DNA of 64,000 nt from NCBI RefSeq assembly GCF_037151175.1, contig NZ_JBBCOR010000001.1, positions 124,001 to 188,000 on the forward strand. Reading direction: 5' to 3'. Each line of letters starts with the position of its first letter. The first letter of the stretch is position 1. The notes under the pieces were generated by a model, which was given only the letters and a program-made list of their open reading frames with translations, did not search any database and was not told the origin of the DNA. Shown piece after piece: positions 35,289-43,605 of this stretch. The stretch is from Asaia sp003994335 (lineage in GTDB: Bacteria > Pseudomonadota > Alphaproteobacteria > Acetobacterales > Acetobacteraceae). The position numbers were made by a program, and so were the translations under genes.

Positions 35289-36848
35289 ATGTTGCAGGAC
35301 CCCATCAAGTCACAGCTTTCGACCTATCTCGCCAATCTGGCCCATCCGGTCGTACTTGAAGCGTCCCTCGACGGGAGCGCGAAAGCGCGGGAGATGGGTG
35401 AACTCCTCCAGGAAGTTGCTGCCCTCTCCGATAAAGTGACCTATTCGGCAGACGGTGTGAGCGAGCGTCGTCCCTCCTTCCTGATCCGGCGCGGCGATAG
35501 CCGTCATGGCGTGAATTTCGCCGCCATTCCTATGGGGCATGAATTCACCTCTTTCGTGCTGGCGTTGCTTCAGGCAGGCGGTCATCCGCCCAAGATCGAC
35601 CCGGAGATTGCCACGCAGATCAAGGGGCTCGGGGGTGAATTCCGGTTCGAGATCTTCGTCTCCCTGTCCTGCCAGAACTGTCCGGATGTGGTCCAGGCTC
35701 TGAACGCCATGAGCGTGATCAATTCTGCGATCAATGTGACGACGATCGACGGCGCGTTGTTCCAGGAGGAAGTGGCCTCCAAGAACATCATGACCGTGCC
35801 CCAGATCTATCTGAACGGCATGGCCTTCGGCTCCGGGCGCATGGATGTGAACCAGATCCTCGCCAAGCTGGATGACGATGCACCGCGCCGTGCAGCCGAG
35901 CGCCTGAAGGACATGCCGGCCTTCGATGTGCTGATCATCGGCAGCGGCCCTGCCGGTGCCTCCGCCGCCATCTATGCAGCGCGCAAGGGATTGCGCACGG
36001 GACTCGTGGCCGATCGTTTCGGCGGTCAGGTCATGGATACGGCGGGGATCGAGAACTTCATTTCGATCAAGGAAACCGAGGGCCCCAAACTCTCGGCCCA
36101 GCTCGAGGCCCATGTGCGCAGCTACGACGTGGAGATCATCTCGGGGCAGCGCGCCAAGGAGCTGTTTCCGGCATCCCGTGTGGGTGGGCTGCATGGGATT
36201 GCGCTTGAAAGCGGGGCGATCCTGCATAGCCGCACAGTTATTCTGACGACCGGTGCCCATTGGCGTCAGCTCGGTGTGCCGGGTGAGGAAGAGTATCGCA
36301 CCAAGGGTGTCGCCTATTGTCCGCATTGTGACGGCCCGTTCTACAAGGGCAAGCGCGTTGCTGTGGCCGGTGGGGGCAATAGCGGTGTCGAGGCAGCTAT
36401 CGATCTCGCTGGTATCGTTGGTCATGTCACGCTGTTGCAGCGCAGTTCGAAGCTGAAGGCTGACAAGGTATTGCAGGACAAGCTGCGCAGCCTGCCCAAT
36501 GTGACGGTACTGACCGAAGCGCTGACGAGCCGGATTGAAGGCGATGGCACCAAGGTGAATGGTCTGACCTATCGCGGGGGCGATGGCAAGGATCACAGGA
36601 TCGACCTTGAAGGTGTGTTCGTCCAGATCGGTCTGCTGCCTAACACGGAATGGCTGCGAAACACGCTCGCGCTGAACGATTTCGGCGAGATCAAGGTCGA
36701 TGATCATGGCGCGACCTCCGTGCCGGGCGTCTTTGCCGCCGGTGATGCCACGACGACGCCCTATAAGCAGATCGTCATTGCTGTCGGTGAGGGAGCGAAG
36801 AGCGCGCTTTCTGCCTTCGACTATCTCATCCGTTTGCCGGCAGAATAA
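35289..36848 (+). CDS. ahpF: Alkyl hydroperoxide reductase subunit F
   Basis: A 519-aa FAD-dependent disulfide reductase that passes electrons from NADH to AhpC. The N-terminal double-thioredoxin-fold domain carries the relay pair in SLSCQNCPDVVQ (about 129-132). The thioredoxin-reductase-like part has GSGPAGASAAIYAARKGL (FAD), the active-site VAYCPHCDGPFYKGK, VAVAGGGNSGVEAAIDLAG (NADH) and the C-terminal GVFAAGDATTTPYKQIVIAVGEGAKSAL. All expected cysteines are intact. A strong terminator follows the gene. Confidence 0.97.
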   Translation: MLQDPIKSQLSTYLANLAHPVVLEASLDGSAKAREMGELLQEVAALSDKVTYSADGVSERRPSFLIRRGDSRHGVNFAAIPMGHEFTSFVLALLQAGGHPPKIDPEIATQIKGLGGEFRFEIFVSLSCQNCPDVVQALNAMSVINSAINVTTIDGALFQEEVASKNIMTVPQIYLNGMAFGSGRMDVNQILAKLDDDAPRRAAERLKDMPAFDVLIIGSGPAGASAAIYAARKGLRTGLVADRFGGQVMDTAGIENFISIKETEGPKLSAQLEAHVRSYDVEIISGQRAKELFPASRVGGLHGIALESGAILHSRTVILTTGAHWRQLGVPGEEEYRTKGVAYCPHCDGPFYKGKRVAVAGGGNSGVEAAIDLAGIVGHVTLLQRSSKLKADKVLQDKLRSLPNVTVLTEALTSRIEGDGTKVNGLTYRGGDGKDHRIDLEGVFVQIGLLPNTEWLRNTLALNDFGEIKVDDHGATSVPGVFAAGDATTTPYKQIVIAVGEGAKSALSAFDYLIRLPAE

Positions 36849-36873
36849 GGCACCATATGATCGTCTCGTCTGG

Positions 36874-36916
36874 CAGGGGCAGGAGGGGGAACCCTTCTGC
36901 CCCTGTCGCGCTTTTT
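36874..36916 (+). terminator. Rho-independent terminator after ahpF
   Basis: CAGGGGCAG (from 36874) pairs with CTGCCCCTG (to 36905) in a stem extended by one wobble and one A-T pair, followed after a few bases by TTTTT (36912-36916). It lies 26 bases after the ahpF stop and separates it from the topoisomerase gene. Confidence 0.8.
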
Positions 36917-36950
36917 CCTCCCCATGCGAGGGGATCGGGAAGGGAGCGCG

Positions 36951-38063
36951 ATGGACAATCAGACGATGAGCAGTGCCGAGCAGGAGGCACGCGATCACGC
37001 CCGATCTGCCCGGTTGACCTATGTGGATCGTTCCCGCCCGGGCATCACACGGCATAGGGCCGGTCGTGGTTTCTTCTATCGCACGCCGGACGGCGAGCGG
37101 ATCACCACTCCCGAGAGCCTGAGTCGTATCAAGGGTCTGGCCATCCCGCCTGCCTATCAGGATGTTTGGATCTGCCCCAACCCGAAAGGGCACCTGCAGG
37201 CCGTCGGCAAAGATAGTCGCGGCAGGCTGCAATATCGTTACCATCCACGTTGGCGTCTTGTGCGTGATGAAGACAAATTCGCCCGCATGCTCGTCTTTGG
37301 CGACAAGCTGCCTCTCATAAGGCAGCGTGTGGATGAGGATCTGCGCCACCCGCATCTCAATCGAACCCGTGTTCTCGCCGCTGTGGTCAGGCTGATGGAG
37401 CGCACCATGGCGCGTATTGGCAACGAAACCTACGCAAAGGAAAACCGCAGTTTCGGCCTGACGACGCTGCGCCATCGTCATGCGACCGTCGAGGGCGGCA
37501 GGCTTGCCCTCGATTTCAGGGGCAAGCACGGTATCGAGGCGCATCTGGACGTGCGTGATCCCAAGCTGGTGCGCGTGATTTCCCGGCTTCAGGACCTGCC
37601 GGGTCAAAAGCTCTTCCAGTACGTCGATGATGAGGGAGAGCGCCACGAGATCCACTCTCATGACGTGAATGCCTATCTGCAGGAGATCAGCGGCGAGGAA
37701 ATCACGGCGAAGGATTTCCGCACCTGGGCCGCCACGCATTTGGCAGCGCTGACTCTGGCCAGCCTCGAGGAGGGCGATAGTCGGGCCCGCGCAAAGAAAA
37801 ATATCCTGCGGACCATCGAGCAGGTGGCAGCGCGATTGGGCAACACGCCCAGCGTCTGTCGCAAATGTTACATTCACCCCCAGATCCTGACGGGTTATCT
37901 CGATGGAAGCTTGCGCAAGGCCTTCGCCCGACAGGCCGAAGACCTGCTGGAGCAGGAAACCGGGTGCACCTCGCTGAGTGCCGATGAGGCCATGATGGTA
38001 GGATATCTCACCCGCCTTCTGGAAAAACCGGCCAAACCGCCGGGCAAGCGCAGGAAACCCTGA
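36951..38063 (+). CDS. DNA topoisomerase IB (poxvirus type)
   Basis: A 370-aa bacterial type IB topoisomerase, which relaxes supercoils through a 3'-phosphotyrosyl nick. The N-terminal part has GRGFFYRTPDGERITTPESLSRIKGLAIPPAYQDVWICPNPKGHLQAVGKD. The catalytic part has the Arg and Lys of VRLMERTMARIGNETYAKENRSFGLTTLRHRH, then AKDFRTWAATHLAA, and the active-site tyrosine near Y307 in CRKCYIHP. All five expected catalytic positions appear present. AAGGGAG supports the ATG at 36951. It follows the peroxide-defence genes but has its own upstream terminator. Confidence 0.93.
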   Translation: MDNQTMSSAEQEARDHARSARLTYVDRSRPGITRHRAGRGFFYRTPDGERITTPESLSRIKGLAIPPAYQDVWICPNPKGHLQAVGKDSRGRLQYRYHPRWRLVRDEDKFARMLVFGDKLPLIRQRVDEDLRHPHLNRTRVLAAVVRLMERTMARIGNETYAKENRSFGLTTLRHRHATVEGGRLALDFRGKHGIEAHLDVRDPKLVRVISRLQDLPGQKLFQYVDDEGERHEIHSHDVNAYLQEISGEEITAKDFRTWAATHLAALTLASLEEGDSRARAKKNILRTIEQVAARLGNTPSVCRKCYIHPQILTGYLDGSLRKAFARQAEDLLEQETGCTSLSADEAMMVGYLTRLLEKPAKPPGKRRKP

Positions 38064-38182
38064 CACGTTCCTGGCTTTAGTTTTCCCTGAAAATTCCGGA
38101 GCGGCGTCAAAGCCGGATAGGGTGCTGCGCCTCCCCCAGGGGCGACGGCCGCCGCTCCGGGTCGATGACAGAGGAGAGGGTC

Positions 38183-39166
38183 ATGGAATATCGCGTTCTT
38201 GGAACGTCAGCACTGCGCGTTTCCGCTCTGGGGCTGGGCTGCATGGGCATGAGCCAGTCCTATGGGGAAGCTGATGAGCGTGAGAGCCTCGCAACGCTCG
38301 ACCGCGCTATCGAGCGGGGAATTACCCTGTTCGACACCGCCGAGGTCTATGGCCCCTTCCGCAACGAGGAACTCCTGGGGCGCGCCCTGTCATCCCGTCG
38401 AGGGAGGCTGACACTGGCCACCAAATTCGGCTTCCGAATAGAGAACGGGAAATCCGTTGGAGTGGACAGTCGCCCGTCCCATATCCGGGAGGTGGTCGAA
38501 GCCTCCCTTCGGCGTCTGCAGACCGATCGCATCGACCTGCTCTATCAGCATCGCGTGGACCCCGCCATTCCCATGGCTGAGGTCGCTGGGACTGTGGCCA
38601 AGTTGGTCGAGGAGGGCAAGGTCTTGCATTTTGGCCTCTCTGAGGCCGGAGTGGGGGCCATACGTGAGGCGCATGCCGTCTATCCCGTGACCGCCTTGCA
38701 GAGTGAGTACTCGCTCTGGGAACGCAATGTGGAAGCCGAAATCCTGCCGCTTCTACGCGAACTCGGCATCGGCTTCGTACCATTCAGCCCGCTTGGGCGC
38801 GGGTTTCTGACGGGCACGGCCAAACCCGCAGAGGACTATCCGGTGACCGATTTCCGCCACACAGATCCACGTTTCCAGGGGGCGAGCTTTACAGCCAACC
38901 AGAAAGCCGCTGAAGTCGTAGGGGTTATTGCCACCCGCCATGAAGCCACGCCTGCCCAGATCGCACTGGCGTGGTTGCTTGCAAAGGGGCCGGACATCGT
39001 GCCGATACCCGGTACGAAGCGGCAGACTTACCTTGATGACAATCTCGGTGCCCTGACGGTCAGGCTCGGGCAGGAGGATCTTGCGGCACTCGACTCTGCG
39101 TTGAGCGCTGACCGGGTCACGGGTCAGCGCTACAATGAGAGCAACATGAAGCTCGTCAACCGGTAG
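38183..39166 (+). CDS. Aldo/keto reductase
   Basis: A 327-aa NADPH-dependent aldo/keto reductase of the AKR11/13-like group. It has the TIM-barrel pattern with the catalytic tetrad: D (FDTAEVYGPFRNEELLG), Y in the same stretch, K in TLATKFGF, and H in DLLYQHRVDP. The cofactor phosphate site is PIPGTKRQTYLDDN near the C-terminus. AGGAG lies 6 bases before the ATG at 38183. The substrate is unknown, and relatives reduce aldehydes or ketones such as methylglyoxal. It stands alone. Confidence 0.93.
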   Translation: MEYRVLGTSALRVSALGLGCMGMSQSYGEADERESLATLDRAIERGITLFDTAEVYGPFRNEELLGRALSSRRGRLTLATKFGFRIENGKSVGVDSRPSHIREVVEASLRRLQTDRIDLLYQHRVDPAIPMAEVAGTVAKLVEEGKVLHFGLSEAGVGAIREAHAVYPVTALQSEYSLWERNVEAEILPLLRELGIGFVPFSPLGRGFLTGTAKPAEDYPVTDFRHTDPRFQGASFTANQKAAEVVGVIATRHEATPAQIALAWLLAKGPDIVPIPGTKRQTYLDDNLGALTVRLGQEDLAALDSALSADRVTGQRYNESNMKLVNR

Positions 39167-39247
39167 GGCGGTTCCGTTGCCGGAAATACTGCGTGCGGAT
39201 GCCCTGATTGGGCATCTGGCTGTTTTTGCAGGAGCGGAAGGGGGGCC

Positions 39248-40678
39248 TCAACTGATCGAGAAGTCAGATGCCTTGAGGTCTGTGACACCAAGGAAAGTCA
39301 CTTTCATGTCATTATCGAGCATGATGGAGGTGTTACCTCCGGATACCGTCGCCGTACCGAGCAAGGCGTTGATCTCCTTCTGGGCGTTGCCAGGCTGATA
39401 GTTATACATGAAGAACGTATTGCCCGCGGCCGCCGAGAAATCGGTGATGGTCACATCACCCGCTGTATGACCGGACAGCACGCCAAATGTGTTTGCCGCG
39501 CCGCTGCCACCGGTGACGGTCACGTTGGTCGCCCCTCTATTATCGCCGAAAGATGTTCCGAATACGAAATGATCACCTCCCTGGCCCCCGATGAGGGTCT
39601 GGTTGCCAGCACCGCTCCAGGCTTCGAGGCGTCCGGTCGATGAGGAGGCGTCGACGAGTTCATTCGTGCTCGAGGCGCTCTGATTGCCCGTCCACAATGC
39701 CGTTCCGGTGACATCGAGTGACAATGACAGATGATCCGCGCCCCATAGCGTGGCCTGACTGGCCTGGACCTGGGTGCTCCCCGTCCCGGCGATGAAGGAG
39801 AGCGCGCCCGTGACACTCAGTGTCTGCCCACTCCCTTGATCGACGCGCAGATCGCCCAGAGCCGAGACCGTATCATTGCTTGCACCGGTCAAGGTTCCCT
39901 TGGCACCAGTGAAGAAGACAATCGAGCCCGATCCTCCGACGACGCTGCTATTGTCGCCCAGTGTGATGGTGCTGGCCACACTCCCCTGATCGGCGACATA
40001 GGCGTTTTCCTTGAGCGTGACAAAGGAGTTCCCGCCCAGCAATGTGACTGAATCCTGGCCACCGCTGATCCCGCGGATGGTATCGCTTCCCTCAGAGACA
40101 ACCCTGTTCACACCGCGCTGCAGCATGATCAGGTTTTCACCCGTGCCGGCATCGATGTCATTTGTGCCGTTCGTCGCCAGGATGGTGTCATTGCCCGCAG
40201 CGGTTACGATCGTCCAGTTTGCTGACTGGCTTGCACCGTTGAAATAGTTATCGCCACTGACACCCAGAAAACTTCCATTCGAACTTCCGGCGTTGAACGT
40301 GATTCCATCGGTATTTCCGCCGAGGATCGTCACGATACCCGTGGAGGTGAGTCCAGCGCCCTCGATCGTGACGCGTCCATCTGCTGTCTCGCCCGCGCGA
40401 TAGGCTGTGCTGTCGGCCCAGTTGCCCACCCCGATGAATGTGTAATCGCCATGCGGAGCATAATCGCCGGTCGACGCGATCATGCCCTGCAGAGTGACAC
40501 TGTCGGTGCCAGTCACCGAGCTGTCTCCCTGGGCAAGACGCACAGAGGCGAGTTTGTTCTTTTGAAACGCATCGGCCATCTGCTGCGCGTAGAGCTCAGC
40601 CAAGCCCTGTGCACGTCCACCGTCAACGGTGACGTGAATCGCGGTACCAGACGTTCCGACAATCGTGACAATACTCAT
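39248..40678 (-). CDS. RTX-like repetitive secreted protein
   Basis: A 476-aa Gly/Asn/Ser/Thr-rich beta-structured protein. It lacks an N-terminal signal peptide (MSIVTIVGTSGTAIHVTVDGG). The body consists of short repeats with G-N-D-T-like turns (AAGNDTILATNGTNDIDAGTGEN, GGSGSIVFFTGAKGTL), consistent with a parallel beta-roll. The end, MKVTFLGVTDLKASDFSIS, resembles C-terminal type I secretion signals. It may be exported by a type I system encoded elsewhere and act as an adhesin or matrix protein. No enzymatic domain was seen. It is monocistronic and leftward, with a long AT-richer upstream region. Confidence 0.75.
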   Translation of the reverse strand: MSIVTIVGTSGTAIHVTVDGGRAQGLAELYAQQMADAFQKNKLASVRLAQGDSSVTGTDSVTLQGMIASTGDYAPHGDYTFIGVGNWADSTAYRAGETADGRVTIEGAGLTSTGIVTILGGNTDGITFNAGSSNGSFLGVSGDNYFNGASQSANWTIVTAAGNDTILATNGTNDIDAGTGENLIMLQRGVNRVVSEGSDTIRGISGGQDSVTLLGGNSFVTLKENAYVADQGSVASTITLGDNSSVVGGSGSIVFFTGAKGTLTGASNDTVSALGDLRVDQGSGQTLSVTGALSFIAGTGSTQVQASQATLWGADHLSLSLDVTGTALWTGNQSASSTNELVDASSSTGRLEAWSGAGNQTLIGGQGGDHFVFGTSFGDNRGATNVTVTGGSGAANTFGVLSGHTAGDVTITDFSAAAGNTFFMYNYQPGNAQKEINALLGTATVSGGNTSIMLDNDMKVTFLGVTDLKASDFSIS

Positions 40679-41005
40679 CCTGTTCCACCCATATGAGGAA
40701 AGCCCGGGGGAGCCATGAATGTTATGCCGTTAAACAGACTGTAACCGGAACGCGAGTTACGTTAATTTAAGTGGAATCTCGCAAATCGCGACGGCTCGAC
40801 CATCAACAATCATTATTATTGCGTTTTTTGTTAACGCTTACCGCATTGTAGCGTCGTAGGTCGCGTACACCGCAAGATTACATTGCCGCGCAGCGCATGC
40901 CGTAAATCTTTTTTTCAGGGGAAAGGTGAGCACCCGCATCTGAAGGCACGACAAGGGCCGCTCGGGCGATGTGGGGACTATCCTGATAAGACGCCGCTGT
41001 ACGAC
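40679..41005. other. Upstream region of the RTX-like gene
   Basis: About 330 bases, more AT-rich than the surroundings (for example around 40740-40850). It should contain the promoter of the leftward RTX-like gene. I see no further gene. The dps terminator follows at its right end. Confidence 0.4.
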
Positions 41006-41052
41006 GCATGAAAAAACCCCGTTCTCATAAAGAGAACGGGGTTTTTTCATGC
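41006..41052. terminator. Perfect 21-bp bidirectional terminator
   Basis: The segments 41006-41026 and 41032-41052 are perfect 21-bp complements with a 5-base loop, built around CCCCGTTCTC/GAGAACGGGG and flanked by six A on one side and six T on the other. It can terminate in both directions and closes the dps transcript 22 bases after its stop. Confidence 0.93.
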
Positions 41053-41073
41053 TGCTTCCGCTAGAGCGGGAGC

Positions 41074-41610
41074 TTAGCGGGCGCCCGTATGGTCGCCGTC
41101 ACGCATCTGCCCCGTCGGCTCCTGGGTGTGCGCCTCGAGGAACCAGAGATGCTTGTCGAGTGCGCGCGATGCTTCGGTGAACAGGTCTGCCGTATCGGCG
41201 TCACCTGCCTCATCGGTTACGTCAATGGATTCGCGCACGTTATTGGCGACCGTGGCATAACGGTCGATAAGGGCCGAGATATGATCGGCAATCTTGTAGA
41301 CATCGGTCGGATAGGGAGTGCAGGCCGAGTTCTTGGACACGTCCTGAACCGTCCCGTAGGCGGTCCCTCCCAGCTGCACGGCGCGCTCGGCAACCTTGTC
41401 GACCAGATCGTCGACGCTGTCGCGGAAGCCATCGAGCATTTCGTGCACACCGATGAACTGCGGCCCCTTCAGATTCCAGTGGGCCTGCTTGGTGATCAAC
41501 GCGAGATCGATCAGGTCGGCCAGGCGTGCATTGAGTGTCTCGATCGAGACCGTCTTGGCGTTCGACTTGAGAGCATTCTGGGTCGTATGCATCGCGTGTT
41601 TGGTGGTCAT
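41074..41610 (-). CDS. dps: DNA-protecting ferritin-like protein Dps
   Basis: A 178-aa Dps. It forms a dodecamer that binds DNA and oxidises and stores iron using hydrogen peroxide. Inter-subunit ferroxidase ligands are visible in KQAHWNLKGPQFIGVHEMLDGFRDSVDDLVDKVAER (His, His, Asp, Glu). The N-terminus is Lys/His-rich, suited to DNA binding. ATG at 41610 follows AAGGGT at good spacing. The longer frame upstream adds a sequence without Dps character. It is monocistronic with a strong terminator. Proximity to oxyR and ahpCF suggests a shared oxidative-stress role. Confidence 0.95.
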   Translation of the reverse strand: MTTKHAMHTTQNALKSNAKTVSIETLNARLADLIDLALITKQAHWNLKGPQFIGVHEMLDGFRDSVDDLVDKVAERAVQLGGTAYGTVQDVSKNSACTPYPTDVYKIADHISALIDRYATVANNVRESIDVTDEAGDADTADLFTEASRALDKHLWFLEAHTQEPTGQMRDGDHTGAR

Positions 41611-41694
41611 TGTTATACCCTTGCGTTTTAGCTGTCGGACATTCGCAGAAAGCGATGAGAACTGAACGCTCATGATATGGGTCGGTTGCGCCAC

Positions 41695-42072
41695 TCAGAC
41701 AAGGAAAGACACATGAGCGACCAGGATACGCCAGTGGTTTCCCTCCTTGATCCAGGTCTGGCTCTGCCTACCAGTCTGACCTGTGCTGAGGTTCCTGAAG
41801 AGGATCGTGACGCACCCTGACAAGGGGCTGGTGGCCACGATGTCCCGGCGGAGGCGTTCACGCGGCGGTGCGCCCCCGGTCCGCCCCCGTCTGAAGGCAG
41901 CAATCGCCTCCGGTCCGAACAGATTCTCGGTCGCGCCGAGGCGGATCACATTCGGGTCATCGCTGAACAGGGCGTCGAGGCGCGGGACATCATTTTGTGC
42001 CAGTGCCTCTTCATATTCGTCCGATGCCAGAGTAAGGGCAGAGACGGTCTCGGGATATGCGGCAGAAGTCAT
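41695..42072 (-). CDS. AtzH-like / DUF3225 protein (SnoaL-like fold)
   Basis: A 125-aa protein of the AtzH/HpxZ type: YEEALAQNDVPRLDALFSDDPNVIRLGATENLFGPEAIAAFRRGR, then a C-terminal half ending GRQSQTWIKEGNHWRILVAHVSFL. The fold is cone-like (NTF2/SnoaL). Relatives accompany amidases or oxalurate catabolism and one stabilises a hydrolase complex, and the role here is unknown. Its start overlaps nothing but lies close to the divergent MFS gene (48 bases between start codons), so the two share a promoter region. Confidence 0.83.
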   Translation of the reverse strand: MTSAAYPETVSALTLASDEYEEALAQNDVPRLDALFSDDPNVIRLGATENLFGPEAIAAFRRGRTGGAPPRERLRRDIVATSPLSGCVTILFRNLSTGQTGRQSQTWIKEGNHWRILVAHVSFLV

Positions 42073-42119
42073 GGGCGCCCTTATTTGCGAGAGTAATTCA
42101 TAGACTTGCTGAGGGTGGC

Positions 42120-43331
42120 ATGAGCGGCTTGGGATCTGGCGATCTGGCACGGTCGATGCGCGACATACGCATCATATTTTTTAGTCTCGGCCTTGGGGCC
42201 TTTGCAATTGGCACGGCTGAATTCGCCGCGATGAGCCTTGTACCAATGATTGCCCATAGTTTCGGTGTGACCGATCCGGAGGCGGGCCATGCCATCGTGC
42301 TCTATGCAGCCGGTGTGTGCGTGGGCGCTCCCACAATCGCGCTGTTCAGCGCGGGGATCAGCCGTCGTACCATGCTCATCAGCATGATGCTGCTCTACAT
42401 GCTGGGCAATGGTATCAGCGCGATCGCGCCCAATTATCTCCTTTTCCTCGCGTGCCGTTTCATCAGTGGCCTGCCGCATGGCGCCTATTTTGGCATAGCC
42501 GGTATTCTGGCTTCCTCGCTGGTGCCCCCGAACAAGCGCTCCCAGGCTGTGGGGCGTGTGATTCTGGGTTTGACCATTGCCACGATCGGGGGGGTGCCCC
42601 TGGCGAATGGGATCGGGCAGATTGTCGGGTGGCGCTGGGCCTTCGCGCTGATCTCCTTCCTGGCCCTGTGCACGGCGCTGCTCCTGATGGCTTTTGCCCC
42701 CCGCGATACGCCGCGCAAGGACGCCAGCATTCTCAATGAGTTCACAGCGCTCAAGCTCAAGCAGGTCTGGCTGACCCTCGCCATTGGCGCGGTGGGATTT
42801 GGCAGTGTGTTCTGTGTTTATACCTATCTGGCCTCGATCATGATTCATGTGACCGAAGTGCCCGAATCCTATGTTCCGATCATGCTGGCTGTGTTTGGTA
42901 TCGGCATGACCATCGGCACACTGGTTTGTGCCTGGCTCGCTGATCACAAGATGATGCCCACGCTTGCAGGGGTGCTGCTCATGGGAGCGGCGTCCATGGC
43001 GGGCTTTCCCGAGGCGGCCCATAAATTCATCCCGCTGGCCATCAATGTCTTCATGATCGGCGCGAGTGGCGGTTTGGCGACAGTGGTTCAGGCGCGCCTG
43101 CTTACCGTTGCGGTCGGAGCAGAAGGCCTGGCGGCGGCGCTGAACCAGAGTGCGTTCAACATCGCCAATGCCGTCGGCCCCTGGCTTGGGGGGCTCGCGA
43201 TCTCGGCAGGGCTCGGCTGGACGTCGGTGGGGTGGGTCGGCCTTGCCCTCTCACTGGGAGGTTTTGGCATCTATGTGCTGAGCATCGCCGATGAGTTCAA
43301 ATCGAAGAAGAACAACATACCCAGAGTTTGA
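42120..43331 (+). CDS. MFS transporter (AraJ/YdhP-type drug:H+ antiporter)
   Basis: A 403-aa major facilitator with 12 predicted helices. It has the opening FFSLGLGAFAIGTAEFAAMSLVPMIA typical of the AraJ/YdhP subgroup, the loop motif SAGISRRTMLISMMLLYMLGN, and RFISGLPHGAYFGIAGILASSLVPPNKRSQAVG. Such pumps export sugars, drugs or metabolites, and the substrate is unknown. The frame extends 21 codons upstream, but ATG at 42120 after GAGGG fits the divergent neighbour. A textbook terminator overlaps the stop codon. Confidence 0.88.
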   Translation: MSGLGSGDLARSMRDIRIIFFSLGLGAFAIGTAEFAAMSLVPMIAHSFGVTDPEAGHAIVLYAAGVCVGAPTIALFSAGISRRTMLISMMLLYMLGNGISAIAPNYLLFLACRFISGLPHGAYFGIAGILASSLVPPNKRSQAVGRVILGLTIATIGGVPLANGIGQIVGWRWAFALISFLALCTALLLMAFAPRDTPRKDASILNEFTALKLKQVWLTLAIGAVGFGSVFCVYTYLASIMIHVTEVPESYVPIMLAVFGIGMTIGTLVCAWLADHKMMPTLAGVLLMGAASMAGFPEAAHKFIPLAINVFMIGASGGLATVVQARLLTVAVGAEGLAAALNQSAFNIANAVGPWLGGLAISAGLGWTSVGWVGLALSLGGFGIYVLSIADEFKSKKNNIPRV

Positions 43332-43357
43332 AAAAGGGGGCTTCGGCCCCCTTTTTT
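43331..43357 (+). terminator. Rho-independent terminator of the MFS gene
   Basis: GGGGGC (43336-43341), loop TTCG, GCCCCC (43346-43351), followed by TTTTTT (43352-43357). A preceding AAAAA makes it usable from both sides. It starts at the last base of the MFS stop codon. Confidence 0.93.
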
Positions 43358-43531
43358 GTGATCATGGTGCTCGGCCTGACAGGTTCCGGGTGCGGGAGGG
43401 CGCAAGAAGGACGAGCTCGTGCCAGGCCATTCCGCAGGGAAAATTCAGCGGCAGTGCGACGGGGAAACGGACGCACCGGAGCGATCCTGCGTCTGTCAGT
43501 CCCACCCCGGGGTCAGTCGCCTTTTAGTCTC

Positions 43532-43570
43532 GCCCCTGCCAATCGCCCCCTGCCAATCATCCCCCTGCCG
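43532..43570. repeat. Three short tandem copies of CCCCTGCC
   Basis: Within the 248-base gap 43358-43605 between two convergent genes, the unit CCCCTGCCAATC is repeated about three times (spacing 14-15 bases, last copy truncated). The rest of the gap shows no gene or recognisable element. Confidence 0.55.
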
Positions 43571-43605
43571 CTCTCGCTTCTTATCGGCGCATCATGTCCT
43601 GCAAA

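Noticed and set aside
35310..38066. A 918-codon minus-strand frame spanning ahpF and the topoisomerase gene
   Set aside because: It covers two confidently identified genes and the terminator between them, has no recognisable motif, and is explained by GC-rich third positions.
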